Made by a program: the position numbers and the translations under genes
Notes under the pieces: model-generated
Database searches by the model: none
Seen by the model: the letters and a program-made list of their open reading frames with translations, nothing else
What the model was told of the DNA's origin: nothing
In this document: piece by piece, positions 50,596 through 58,463 of the stretch
Layout: each line of letters begins with the position of its first letter
Position numbering within the stretch: the stretch's first letter is position 1
DNA from: Streptantibioticus rubrisoli
Lineage (GTDB): Bacteria > Actinomycetota > Actinomycetes > Streptomycetales > Streptomycetaceae
Direction of reading: 5' to 3'
NCBI RefSeq assembly: GCF_024436055.1
Contig: NZ_JANFNH010000002.1
Location: 62,001 to 126,000 of the forward strand
DNA: 64,000 bases

Positions 50596-51390
50596 TCAGG
50601 CGGGGCGGCGGCCCCAGCAGGTGATGAGCGGGGCGGTGGTGACGTCCAGTTCCTCGCTGTCGAGGTTGGCCAGGTGCTGGTCGATCTCCGACTCGGTGGC
50701 CAGCCGGTTCCCCACCAGCTGCTCGCGCAGCTGACGTACGGTGGCCGCCTCCAGCTCCCGGCAGTCTGGCGAGGTGACCGGGAAGTACCCTTCCGCTCGA
50801 ACATCGCGCAGCCCGGCACCGCGCAGCAGGGCGGGCAGCGTCCGGCCGAAGGAGAGGTCCACGCCCCGCTGGGCGAGCAGCGTACGGAACCCCCGACGGA
50901 TGCGGTTGGCCAGTTCCTCCACTGGACCGCGCTCGTGCAGGCAGGCCAGCGGCTGCAGCGCCGGGTCGGCGTCCTCCACCACCAGCCAGCCGCCAGGGCG
51001 CACCGCCGCGGCCAACCGCCGCAGCACCTCGGCCCGGGTGGGCAGATGCACCAGCACCAGGCGCGCGTGCACCAGGTCGAAGCCACCGCCCGGCGGTTCC
51101 TCCCGCACCACATCGTGCCGCCGCACCTCGACCGGGGCGGCCAGACCGGTCAGCCAGCAGGTGTCGATGTCCGTCGCCAGCACGAGCCCGGTGGTCCCCA
51201 CCCGTTCGGCGAGGGCGGTGGGCACCGAGGTCCCGCCCGCACCCACCTCCCAGCAGCGCCACCCGGCCGTCAGCCCCACCCGCTCCAGGTGGCCGAGCGT
51301 CCAGGGATCGAAGATCCCGGCGAAGGCATCGAACCGCCGACCGGCCTCACGTTGCCGGTTGTCCAGCAGATACCCGTTTTCTTGCGTCAT
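50596..51390 (-). CDS. Class I SAM-dependent methyltransferase
   Basis: A 264-residue methyltransferase starting MTQENGYLLDNRQREAGRRF at ATG 51390. The SAM motif is CWEVGAGGTSVPTALAERVG, motif II is LVLATDID, and FDLVHARLVLVHLPTRAEVLRRLAAAVRPGGWLVVEDAD is the motif III/post-III region. Substrate unknown; related to small-molecule methyltransferases in secondary metabolism. It lies immediately downstream of the LuxC/LuxE cluster on the same strand, so it could tailor that product, but the overlap chain ends before it. Confidence 0.85.
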   Translation of the reverse strand: MTQENGYLLDNRQREAGRRFDAFAGIFDPWTLGHLERVGLTAGWRCWEVGAGGTSVPTALAERVGTTGLVLATDIDTCWLTGLAAPVEVRRHDVVREEPPGGGFDLVHARLVLVHLPTRAEVLRRLAAAVRPGGWLVVEDADPALQPLACLHERGPVEELANRIRRGFRTLLAQRGVDLSFGRTLPALLRGAGLRDVRAEGYFPVTSPDCRELEAATVRQLREQLVGNRLATESEIDQHLANLDSEELDVTTAPLITCWGRRPA

Positions 51391-54300
51391 GCGGCCATCC
51401 TCGCGCACCGAGGATGCGCGGCCGACCAGGACATACGCTGCCGCGCGCTTACAGCGGCGGCACCTTGGGCAGCGGCCCGCCGCCACTGTCCAAACCGGTG
51501 CCGTCGGTGCGGCCGGTCAACCAGCCGACCAGGGCGTGGGCGGAGCCCGTGACCGTCAGCGGCGGGCCTTCCGGGCGGCCGGTGGGCCAACGCTGGCCGT
51601 CGTCGGTGACTAGGAGCAGGGCGGGCAGCCCGCCGTGCCCGGCGAACTTCACCGTTGCCAGGAAGCGCAGTTCGGCGTGGACGAACTCCGGCGGGAGCTG
51701 GTCGACGGTGTAGCCGACGTCGAGATCCACATGGTGCAGCTCGACCTCGGCCAGGCGGCGCAGCGCCAGCCGCTCCGCCCGTTCCACCACGCCGTTGCGC
51801 ATTTCGACCTGGTAGCCGAAGCGGTCGGGGGGCAGTGCGGCGGCGGCCGCGTCGAAGCGGGCGGCGGTGGCGCGCAGATCGGTCAGGTGCTCGGCCAGCG
51901 GCCGGTCGGCGTCGCGCTCGATGTCGGCCGCGCGTGCGTCGGCGCTGGCGTACATCGGGGTGCGGACGTCCGTACGCGCCCAGTTGAGCAGGTTGACCAG
52001 GGCGTCGGCGTTGCGTGCCAGGTGCGCCAGTACATGGCCGCGGGTCCAGCCGGGCAGCAGGGACGGCTCGCGGGCGGCCGCGTCGTCCAGCTTGCCGACG
52101 GACACGAGCAGGCGCTCGGTCGCCTCGTGGACGGCCGCCGCGCCATGCCGGAAATCGAACGGGGTGCCGGTCATGGGGCAAAGCTAGCGCGGCGGGCCCC
52201 CGCTTGGGGAGAGCACCGCGCAACTCCGCGCACCCGTCCAGGAACGCATCGCGTGCCGCCTGCGCCGACGGGGCGTAACGGCGGTCGAGGCGCAGCGTCA
52301 GGTGCTCACGGTCGGCCCCGCGGTCCAGCACCATCTGCAGCTCACCGCGGTAGGCCAACCGCTCCTCGGCGGTGCGGACGAACTGGCGGTAGTTGTAGAA
52401 GTAGGTGCCCACCCGCACCACATCGCCGTGCCGCCCGAGCAGTTCGACGCGCGGGGTGCGGCTGCCGCAACCGCACTCGCCCGGCACCGTGCGGCCCAGG
52501 TCGCCGATGTCGTACCGCTCAAGGCGCTGCCCCTGCCGCACCCGGCTGGTGAAGACCAGCCGACCGGGCTGCCCGTCCGGCACCGGGCGGTCGGCCTGCG
52601 GGTCGAGCACCTCCAGGATGTGCAGTTCGGTCAGCACATGGTGCACCGAGCCCTCGGCGTACGCGCACTGGTAGCCGAGCGGCCCGAGGTCGGTACTGCC
52701 GTAGGCGGCCGAGCGGATCACCTCTACCCCGAAGTCCGCCTCCAGCGTGCGGCGTTGCTCCGCGGTGAAGTGCTCACCGCCGTAGAACACCTTGCGTATC
52801 CCGCCGTACGGCCGGAGCAGGTCGGCCTGCGAGTGGAACAGCTGCCACAGGTACGACGGCATGCCGAAGACGGTGTTCACCCGGTACTCGATCAGCGCCT
52901 CGGCGATCGCCCGGTGGTCGGACCCCGCGGCGATCGGGATCTGGGTGGCGGTCAACCGCTCCAGGATGGAGAAGAAGCTGATGAAGCTGCCGTACATCCC
53001 ACCGCAGAAGAACAGGTTCGCCGCCCGGTCGTGCCGTGGATCGAACCCGGCGGCCAGCAGGCCGTGCGCACCGGCGCGCATCTGGGTGTCGTAGTCGTCG
53101 TGGGTGAAGACCGACAGCGCGGGCGTCCCCGTGGTGCCGCCGCTGCGGAAGTACAACTGCGCGTCGTCCGGGTCGATGTCGCGCAGCGCGCGCTGTACGC
53201 CCGCCTTGTCCAGCAGCGGTCCGCTCGGCGGCGCGGGCGGGATCACCGGGCGCACCAGGTCGTCCAGGCAGGCCACGTCGGCGAACCGGTCGTCCGCCTG
53301 CACGCTGACCCGGCGGCTGTAGCGCTGCAGCGCGTACACACCGTCGTGCGGTTCGCCGTGGTAGCTGTCCGGCATCGCGCCGACCGGGGTGACCCGCAGG
53401 ACCCCGGCCGCGATGGCGGCCCGGGACAGCACCGCGATGTCGGACCTGCCACCGCCGATCGCCGCGGTCTGCAGATAGCGGCGCATCGGCCGCAGCACGG
53501 AGGTCATCCGGGCGCGCGGCAGCGGCTTGACCCAGATGCTGCGGTGCAGCGGTGAGGCGGTCAACGCGGGCCGGGAGTCGGCCAGTACCCGCCAGGAACC
53601 GTCCTCGGCGGTGATGACCTGGGTCAGCCCCAGATGGCTCTCCAGCCGGGCGACCAGTTCCGTGGTGGTGATCTCGGCCCGGGCGGCCTCGTCGATCCGC
53701 GGCACCGGTCGCTCGGCCGACACCTCGCGGAGCACGGCGGCGAACCGCCGGGCGAAGTCAAAGACCTCCTGCGTGTCGTCGGTGTCGAGGTAGACCACCT
53801 GCGGGCTGGAGCAGGCCTGTTGCTCGAAGCGGCACACGTCCACCGCCAGCGCGGCCAGCGTCCGCGGATCGGCCCACACGTCGCGGGTCAGATAGCCGAA
53901 CGAGATCCTGTGGCCCCATTCGACCAGTCGGCAGCCCGCCGGAACGTGCGCGGCCACCCCCTCGACGGCCGCCTCGCCGCCCCAGACGGCCACCGCGTCC
54001 GCGGCGGCGCAGATGTCCCGCAGCCACTCCTGCCGCGACGACGGGAAGCGCAGCGCGATCAGCCGGGACGCGATGGCGCCGGTCGGGTCGGCGGCGGCCA
54101 GTTCGGCCAGCAGGAGTTGGGCGAGCGCGGTGTCACCGCTGCTGGTCTTGAGCACGTTGACGTTGCCCGCGAGCAGCCCCTCGATCACGCTCAGCGGGGC
54201 CACGCCCGCCGAGTTGCCCGGTGCGATGTGTACCACCAGGCCGACCGGCGCCCACGCCTCGAACACCGTGCTGCGCGCGTCCGGGCGGGTCAGCCGCTCC

Positions 54301-54890
54301 GGCGCGGGACCGCCCAACTCCCGGCGCAGCTTGCGGGTGAGCGCGGTACGGCTGACGGCCTCGGCGATCTCGGTGAGCACCGCGTCCGCCTCCGCGGCGT
54401 CCGTACCGGCGTCGAGCAGTGGCTGGGCCAGCCGGGCGCGTACGCCACGCGCCCGGTCGCGCAGCGCGGTGCTGAGCGCGTCGCAGGCGGCCAGCACGGT
54501 GTCGGTGTCCAACGGCTCGGCCAGCGCCGCCTCCACGACGGCCGGAAGGTCGACAAGTCGCTTGGCGGCTTCGTCGTCGCCGATGAACTCCCCCTGCCAG
54601 AAATGCACGTCGCCGGTCACAGCACCTTCTTGTTCGCTTCTCCGCCCGCGCGGCGTGGGTGCGGGCATCGATGTTTCCTGCGGCCCGGCGGCCGCGCGTG
54701 CGTCGCTCGCAGCGCCTTCTTGTTCGCTCCTCCGCCCGCGCGGCGTGGGTGCGGGCATCGTTGTTTTCTGCGGCCCCGCGGCCGCGCGTGCGTCGCTCGC
54801 AGCGCCTTCTTGTTCGCTTCTCCGCCCGCGCGGCGTGGGTGCGGGCATCGTTGTTTTCTGCGGCCCCGCGGCCGCGCGTGCGTCGCTCAC
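51387..54890 (-). CDS. LuxC-type acyl-CoA reductase fused to a PaaK-like adenylating domain
   Basis: As read, 1167 codons. Residues 1-90 are three 30-residue repeats (SDARAAAGPQ ... RRSEQEGA). Residues 100-520 are a LuxC reductase: VFEAWAPVGLVVHIAPGNSA, GNVNVLKTSSGD, and the acyl-accepting Cys360 in FEQQACSSPQ. Residues about 545-895 are an AMP-binding domain with FRSGGTTGTP at 581-590 and AYGSTDLGPLG. Such a protein could activate an acid and reduce it to an aldehyde. GTG 54890 shares GTGA with the LuxE stop and has AAGGGA; GTG 54620, after the repeats, is an alternative. Beyond residue 896 (C5 at 52197-52201) the sequence is Arg/Pro filler overlapping the isomerase gene; with one C fewer it would stop at TAG 52184-52186. 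Confidence 0.8.
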   Translation of the reverse strand: MSDARAAAGPQKTTMPAPTPRGRRSEQEGAASDARAAAGPQKTTMPAPTPRGRRSEQEGAASDARAAAGPQETSMPAPTPRGRRSEQEGAVTGDVHFWQGEFIGDDEAAKRLVDLPAVVEAALAEPLDTDTVLAACDALSTALRDRARGVRARLAQPLLDAGTDAAEADAVLTEIAEAVSRTALTRKLRRELGGPAPERLTRPDARSTVFEAWAPVGLVVHIAPGNSAGVAPLSVIEGLLAGNVNVLKTSSGDTALAQLLLAELAAADPTGAIASRLIALRFPSSRQEWLRDICAAADAVAVWGGEAAVEGVAAHVPAGCRLVEWGHRISFGYLTRDVWADPRTLAALAVDVCRFEQQACSSPQVVYLDTDDTQEVFDFARRFAAVLREVSAERPVPRIDEAARAEITTTELVARLESHLGLTQVITAEDGSWRVLADSRPALTASPLHRSIWVKPLPRARMTSVLRPMRRYLQTAAIGGGRSDIAVLSRAAIAAGVLRVTPVGAMPDSYHGEPHDGVYALQRYSRRVSVQADDRFADVACLDDLVRPVIPPAPPSGPLLDKAGVQRALRDIDPDDAQLYFRSGGTTGTPALSVFTHDDYDTQMRAGAHGLLAAGFDPRHDRAANLFFCGGMYGSFISFFSILERLTATQIPIAAGSDHRAIAEALIEYRVNTVFGMPSYLWQLFHSQADLLRPYGGIRKVFYGGEHFTAEQRRTLEADFGVEVIRSAAYGSTDLGPLGYQCAYAEGSVHHVLTELHILEVLDPQADRPVPDGQPGRLVFTSRVRQGQRLERYDIGDLGRTVPGECGCGSRTPRVELLGRHGDVVRVGTYFYNYRQFVRTAEERLAYRGELQMVLDRGADREHLTLRLDRRYAPSAQAARDAFLDGCAELRGALPKRGPAALALPHDRHPVRFPAWRGGRPRGDRAPARVRRQAGRRGRPRAVPAARLDPRPCTGAPGTQRRRPGQPAQLGAYGRPHPDVRQRRRTRGRHRARRRPAAGRAPDRSARHRRPLRRGRRRTAPRPLRLPGRNAQRRGGTGGAAGAAPPGRGRAAPCGSRRRLHRRPAPAGVRPRRTALPGNGEVRRARRAARPAPSHRRRPALAHRPPGRPAADGHGLRPRPGRLVDRPHRRHRFGQWRRAAAQGAAAVSARQRMSWSAAHPRCARMAA
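51449..52174 (-). CDS. Maleylpyruvate isomerase family mycothiol-dependent enzyme
   Basis: A 241-residue DinB-superfamily protein starting MTGTPFDFRHGAAAVHEATERL. The N-terminal mycothiol/metal domain has LLPGWTRGHVLAHLARNADAL (His ligand), the next His lies in VELHHVDLDVGY, and a C-terminal SCP2-like piece follows. Relatives isomerise maleylpyruvate with mycothiol; the real substrate here is unknown. The whole gene is overlapped in another frame by the open extension of the LuxC-fusion frame; this frame has the family signature and is the one to trust. Confidence 0.88.
   Translation of the reverse strand: MTGTPFDFRHGAAAVHEATERLLVSVGKLDDAAAREPSLLPGWTRGHVLAHLARNADALVNLLNWARTDVRTPMYASADARAADIERDADRPLAEHLTDLRATAARFDAAAAALPPDRFGYQVEMRNGVVERAERLALRRLAEVELHHVDLDVGYTVDQLPPEFVHAELRFLATVKFAGHGGLPALLLVTDDGQRWPTGRPEGPPLTVTGSAHALVGWLTGRTDGTGLDSGGGPLPKVPPL
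54621..54890 (-). repeat. 90-bp tandem repeat, three copies, in frame
   Basis: Units start at 54621, 54711 and 54801 and are nearly identical; unit 2 and 3 differ at about two positions and unit 1 at a few more. Each equals 30 codons in the frame of the LuxC fusion, and the block ends exactly at the overlap with the LuxE stop. The ribosome-binding-like AGAAGG(T/C)GCTG(T/C)G occurs at the end of each unit but only the last has GTG. Confidence 0.9.
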
Positions 54891-56041
54891 GCCATTCCCT
54901 TCAGCAGTTCCGCCGCCGCGACCGCGCAGCTGCGGTTGCGGCTCAGTCCGGCGCGCCCGTGGATGGTGAACCAGTCGGTGCCCAGCGGGCAGTCGCACGC
55001 CTCGCCGGGCTGGAGCGAGGCCAGGTCGCCCATCACGACGCTGTGCGCCGGAACGGAGGTGATGTACGGGGAGACCAGGTGCAGATATCCGCGCTGGCCG
55101 TACGGCAGTTGCTCCAGCGTCTCCGTGGAGCGCACGGCCGCCCGCGACCACACCGGGACGTGCAGCCGGTGGCGTTTGCACTCCACGTACGGCACGCAGT
55201 GCTCGACGGAACCGTAGGTGTCGCGGATCCGCTCGCCGGGGATGCCCAGTTGGTCGGTGACGGCCGCGTAGAACAGGTCCTTGGGGATCTGCCGGTCGGC
55301 ATGCCCCTTCCAGCCGCCGCCGAGCACCACCAGCGAGTCCTCGGGCAACCGCAGTGCGGGCAGGCCCAGTTCGCGCATCCGCTCCAGCGTGAAGTGCAAG
55401 AACGCGGGAAAGCCCAGGATCCGTACCGGCAGCCCTTCGTCCGCGTAGCGCTGGAGCGCGCCCAGCACACCGAAGACATCGAACTCATGGCCGCGGCCGG
55501 TGTGCTTCAGCGCGTACGTCACCTGCCGGGCGGGCGCGAAGTCACACAGGTAGTTGTCGGTGAACGAGGTGCCAAGGCGCATCTCAGGCGCCGGTTGGTA
55601 GCTGTACAGCAGGTAGTTGACCGGCTGGTCGGGGGTGATCCAGCCGTAGAAGTCGAAGATCCGGGCGACCATGCGCTGTGCCGCGCGGATGGTCCACTCG
55701 TCGAAGAACATCTGCGACTTCTGACCGCTGGTACCGGACGAGGTCAGATGGAGGAACACCTCCTCGCGCGGGATGGACAGCACCTCGTGCAGCTTGAAGA
55801 AGTTGGCGTGCACCAGCGGGGCGAGGTCGCCCGGCGGGGTGTCCGCGAGCAGCGAGCGGAAGAACGGCGAGCGCTCCGCGTGCCAGGCGTTGGCCTCGGC
55901 CATGGCGGTGGCGAACAACTCGTCGGCGTCCGTCGCGTACGGGTCGGCCAGGTCGCACAGCCGCTGTACGTGGGGCAGCGCCGCGGGGTCGGGGACCTCG
56001 ACGGGGGCCAGGTGCGGGTTCGGTGGATTGGCGGGGGTCAT
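54887..56041 (-). CDS. LuxE-like acyl-protein synthetase
   Basis: A 384-residue ANL-superfamily enzyme of the LuxE family. The nucleotide loop SSGTSGQKS is at 101-109, the family motif GGGWKGH at 241-247, and GSVEHCVPYVECKRHRLHVP follows. In luminous bacteria LuxE activates a fatty acid as acyl-AMP and hands it to LuxC for reduction to the aldehyde. Here it shares GTGA with the LuxC-fusion gene and ATGA with the upstream GNAT gene, so the pair probably acts as a fatty- or aryl-acid reductase. Luciferase genes are absent. Confidence 0.9.
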   Translation of the reverse strand: MTPANPPNPHLAPVEVPDPAALPHVQRLCDLADPYATDADELFATAMAEANAWHAERSPFFRSLLADTPPGDLAPLVHANFFKLHEVLSIPREEVFLHLTSSGTSGQKSQMFFDEWTIRAAQRMVARIFDFYGWITPDQPVNYLLYSYQPAPEMRLGTSFTDNYLCDFAPARQVTYALKHTGRGHEFDVFGVLGALQRYADEGLPVRILGFPAFLHFTLERMRELGLPALRLPEDSLVVLGGGWKGHADRQIPKDLFYAAVTDQLGIPGERIRDTYGSVEHCVPYVECKRHRLHVPVWSRAAVRSTETLEQLPYGQRGYLHLVSPYITSVPAHSVVMGDLASLQPGEACDCPLGTDWFTIHGRAGLSRNRSCAVAAAELLKGMA

Positions 56042-57183
56042 GAGACAACCTCGGGAAGGGGCAGATACGTCGAAGTCCAGGCCGTCAGATAGGCCGTGAG
56101 GTACGGCTGGAGCACACCGTCGGCCGTGACGTCGCGGAAGTCGATCTGGCGGCTGGTGCGGGAGAGCACCACATAGTCGTGGAACCGGTCAGCGGCCCGG
56201 CGCATCGCCGGATACACCGCGGCCGGAACGAATCCCTGGGCCAGGAAGGCGGCGAGACCGGCGGTGTCGGCCAGTGGAAGCAGCGCCTCCACATAGTCCG
56301 CACCGGCTCGTGCCACCGCGTCCATCAGCGGTTCCAGCGCGTCGGTGGCCGCGCCGAGGTGCGGATGCACCGCGAGCAGCGCGCAGCTTCCGGCCGCCCG
56401 GTCCAGCTGCGCGTACACCTCGAAGCGGCCGTCACCGGGCAGCAGTACGGCGTTCGGCGTGTGCAGCGGGAAGAACCGGCTGGCCGGGTCGGGGTAGAGC
56501 TCCAGGAACCGGCGCCGTACGAAACCGGGCGCGTCGAGCAGTTCGAAGTCGGCCCCCGAACGCCTGGTTCGACGCGGCGAGTTGGGCTCAGCCGGTGTGA
56601 CGGCCACCGTGCCGAAGCCGATGCCCGTGCTCTCCTCGCAGGCGCGCAGCAGTGGGCACAGCGCCCGCGGCACCTTCGCCACCGGCTCCCGGCGGCTGAG
56701 CACCCCGTCGGCGTAGCGGACGAACAGCGCCAGGCTCTCGCAGCCCTCCACCTCGGCCGCGTTGGGCATCAGGCCGACCGGCTGGAACCCGTTGCGCAGC
56801 ACCACGTTCCGCGGGCCTCGGGTGACCATGCGGACCGTGGCGTACACCGAGTCCACCGCGCCGCCGTCGAACGCCGCCGCGCACACCGATCCGGTCAGCT
56901 GTCCGGCGAGCCCGGCCTGGCGGTGCGCGGGGTGGACGGCGAGGCCGACGAGCTTGCCGACCCGGGTGCCGGGATCGGTCTGGACGACCGCGGAACCGGC
57001 CAGTTCGCCGGTGCCGGTACGGGCGGTGAGCCAGTGGGTGTCCGGGTCGGCGATCAGCCGCCGCATGACCGCCGGGTCGCTGCCGAGGGCGACCGGGTAG
57101 CCGTGCCCGTAGACGTCGAAGTACAGCTGCCGCAGCTCGGCGATGTCGCGCGGTGTCGCCGGGGTGAGCGTCATGGCCGTCAC
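56038..57183 (-). CDS. GNAT family N-acyltransferase, two-domain
   Basis: A 381-residue protein from GTG 57183. The N-terminal half (to residue about 165) is a GNAT fold with VGLAVHPAHRQAGLAGQLTGSV as the acyl-CoA-binding motif. The C-terminal half has a second, degenerate GNAT-like fold (RFEVYAQLDRAAGSCALLAV, LAAFLAQGFVPAAVYPAM). It could acylate an amine made by, or fed to, the cluster. It overlaps the MFS gene (GTGA) and the LuxE gene (ATGA), so it is part of one translational chain. Substrate unknown. Confidence 0.85.
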   Translation of the reverse strand: MTAMTLTPATPRDIAELRQLYFDVYGHGYPVALGSDPAVMRRLIADPDTHWLTARTGTGELAGSAVVQTDPGTRVGKLVGLAVHPAHRQAGLAGQLTGSVCAAAFDGGAVDSVYATVRMVTRGPRNVVLRNGFQPVGLMPNAAEVEGCESLALFVRYADGVLSRREPVAKVPRALCPLLRACEESTGIGFGTVAVTPAEPNSPRRTRRSGADFELLDAPGFVRRRFLELYPDPASRFFPLHTPNAVLLPGDGRFEVYAQLDRAAGSCALLAVHPHLGAATDALEPLMDAVARAGADYVEALLPLADTAGLAAFLAQGFVPAAVYPAMRRAADRFHDYVVLSRTSRQIDFRDVTADGVLQPYLTAYLTAWTSTYLPLPEVVS

Positions 57184-58463
57184 CGTTCACCCGCCAACGC
57201 CATGGCCGCCTCCAACGGCTGGTCGTCCTCGACGGGTTCCCCCTGCTGGCGGCCGCCCAGCAGCCACAGCGCGAGGGCCGCCGGGACCAGTCCGGCCGCC
57301 TGGACCAGGCACAGCGAGCGCGGCGAGAAGTGGTCGCCGAGGAAGCCGAACACCAGCGAGGAGACCGGGAACGTCGCACCGAGCAGGGCCTGCATGGCGG
57401 CGAAGAACACCGGCTTGTCCGCGGTGGGTACCAGCCGCTGGAACAGCGCCACGAAACGCACCCCGACCGCACCCACACACCATCCGGCCACCACCAGTGC
57501 GCCCGCGACCGCGCTCTGGCTCGCGATCGCGCCGGGCAGCCCCAGCGCGGCGGCCATCGCCACCAGGCACACGCCGCCGGTGGTCGCCGGACCGCCGGGC
57601 AGCCGTCGGCCGGTGAACGATCCCACCAACGCGCCGACGCCCAGGACGGATTCGAAGGTGGCGACCGTGCTGCCGTCGGAGTGCAGCACCGAGCGCGTGT
57701 AGAGCGGCATCACCACATAGACGGACGTCGTGAACAGGTTGGCCGCCGTCAGGCACAGCAACACCCAGCGCACCAGCGGGTGTCCGGTGAGCACCTGGCG
57801 CAACGTACGCCGCTCGACGGTGCCTTGCTCCTCGTCCGGCCCCGCCGCCACGGCTCCCGCGAAGCGGGCCAGGCCGAGCAGTGCGGCCGCCGCGAGATAC
57901 GCTCCGGCGCACCCGGCGAGCACCGCGGGGAAGCCCCCGGCGTCCACCACCAGCGGCCCCAGCAGACCGCCCGCGAGCCCGGCGAGCGACTGGGTGGACA
58001 ACTCGAACCCGGTGGCCGCCTCGATGTCCGCGTCGTCCACCAACTCCGGCACCGACGTGGTCAGACACGGGTCGAACAGGGCCTGGCAGGCCGCCAGCAC
58101 CAGCGCCGCCGCGTACGCCACCACCAGCGGCAGCGCGTGCAGCCAGGCCCATGCCGCCACACCCGCCGCGGCCACCCCCGCCACCGCCGCGGAAATCCGC
58201 AGCACCTCCCGGTGCGGGCACCGGGCGATCACCCGGGCCACCAGCGGGGCCAGCGCCACCGCGGGCAGGGTGCTCACCGCCAGGAAGGCGCCGGAGGCCA
58301 GCCCCCGGTCACCGCCGACGGCGTAGCCGACCAGCCACCACACGGCACCGACCTGGAACATCCGGTTCGCCGCCTGGGTGAGCACCTGGGCGGCCCACAC
58401 GGTGCCGAACGCCCGGTTGCGCAGCACCAGGGGCAGTCGCCGGGCGCTTGCCGTCGCCGTCAT
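57180..58463 (-). CDS. MFS transporter
   Basis: A 427-residue major facilitator with about 12 membrane segments, starting MTATASARRLPLVLRNRAFG. The segment RNRAFGTVWAAQVLTQAANRM and the middle loop of about 30 residues (AAGPDEEQGTVERRTLRQVL) suit a drug- or product-efflux MFS protein of the enterobactin exporter-like group. It lies within the overlapping cluster, so export of the cluster's product is the natural inference. Confidence 0.9.
   Translation of the reverse strand: MTATASARRLPLVLRNRAFGTVWAAQVLTQAANRMFQVGAVWWLVGYAVGGDRGLASGAFLAVSTLPAVALAPLVARVIARCPHREVLRISAAVAGVAAAGVAAWAWLHALPLVVAYAAALVLAACQALFDPCLTTSVPELVDDADIEAATGFELSTQSLAGLAGGLLGPLVVDAGGFPAVLAGCAGAYLAAAALLGLARFAGAVAAGPDEEQGTVERRTLRQVLTGHPLVRWVLLCLTAANLFTTSVYVVMPLYTRSVLHSDGSTVATFESVLGVGALVGSFTGRRLPGGPATTGGVCLVAMAAALGLPGAIASQSAVAGALVVAGWCVGAVGVRFVALFQRLVPTADKPVFFAAMQALLGATFPVSSLVFGFLGDHFSPRSLCLVQAAGLVPAALALWLLGGRQQGEPVEDDQPLEAAMALAGER

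Noticed and set aside
54621-54890. Possible CRISPR array
   Set aside because: The 90-bp units are contiguous with no spacers, and are coding in frame; the 25-bp array at 889-983 also lacks spacers.
53634-55217. 527-codon open frame on the plus strand
   Set aside because: Antisense to the LuxC fusion and LuxE genes; composition is Arg/Gly/Gln filler. The minus-strand frames have full domain signatures.
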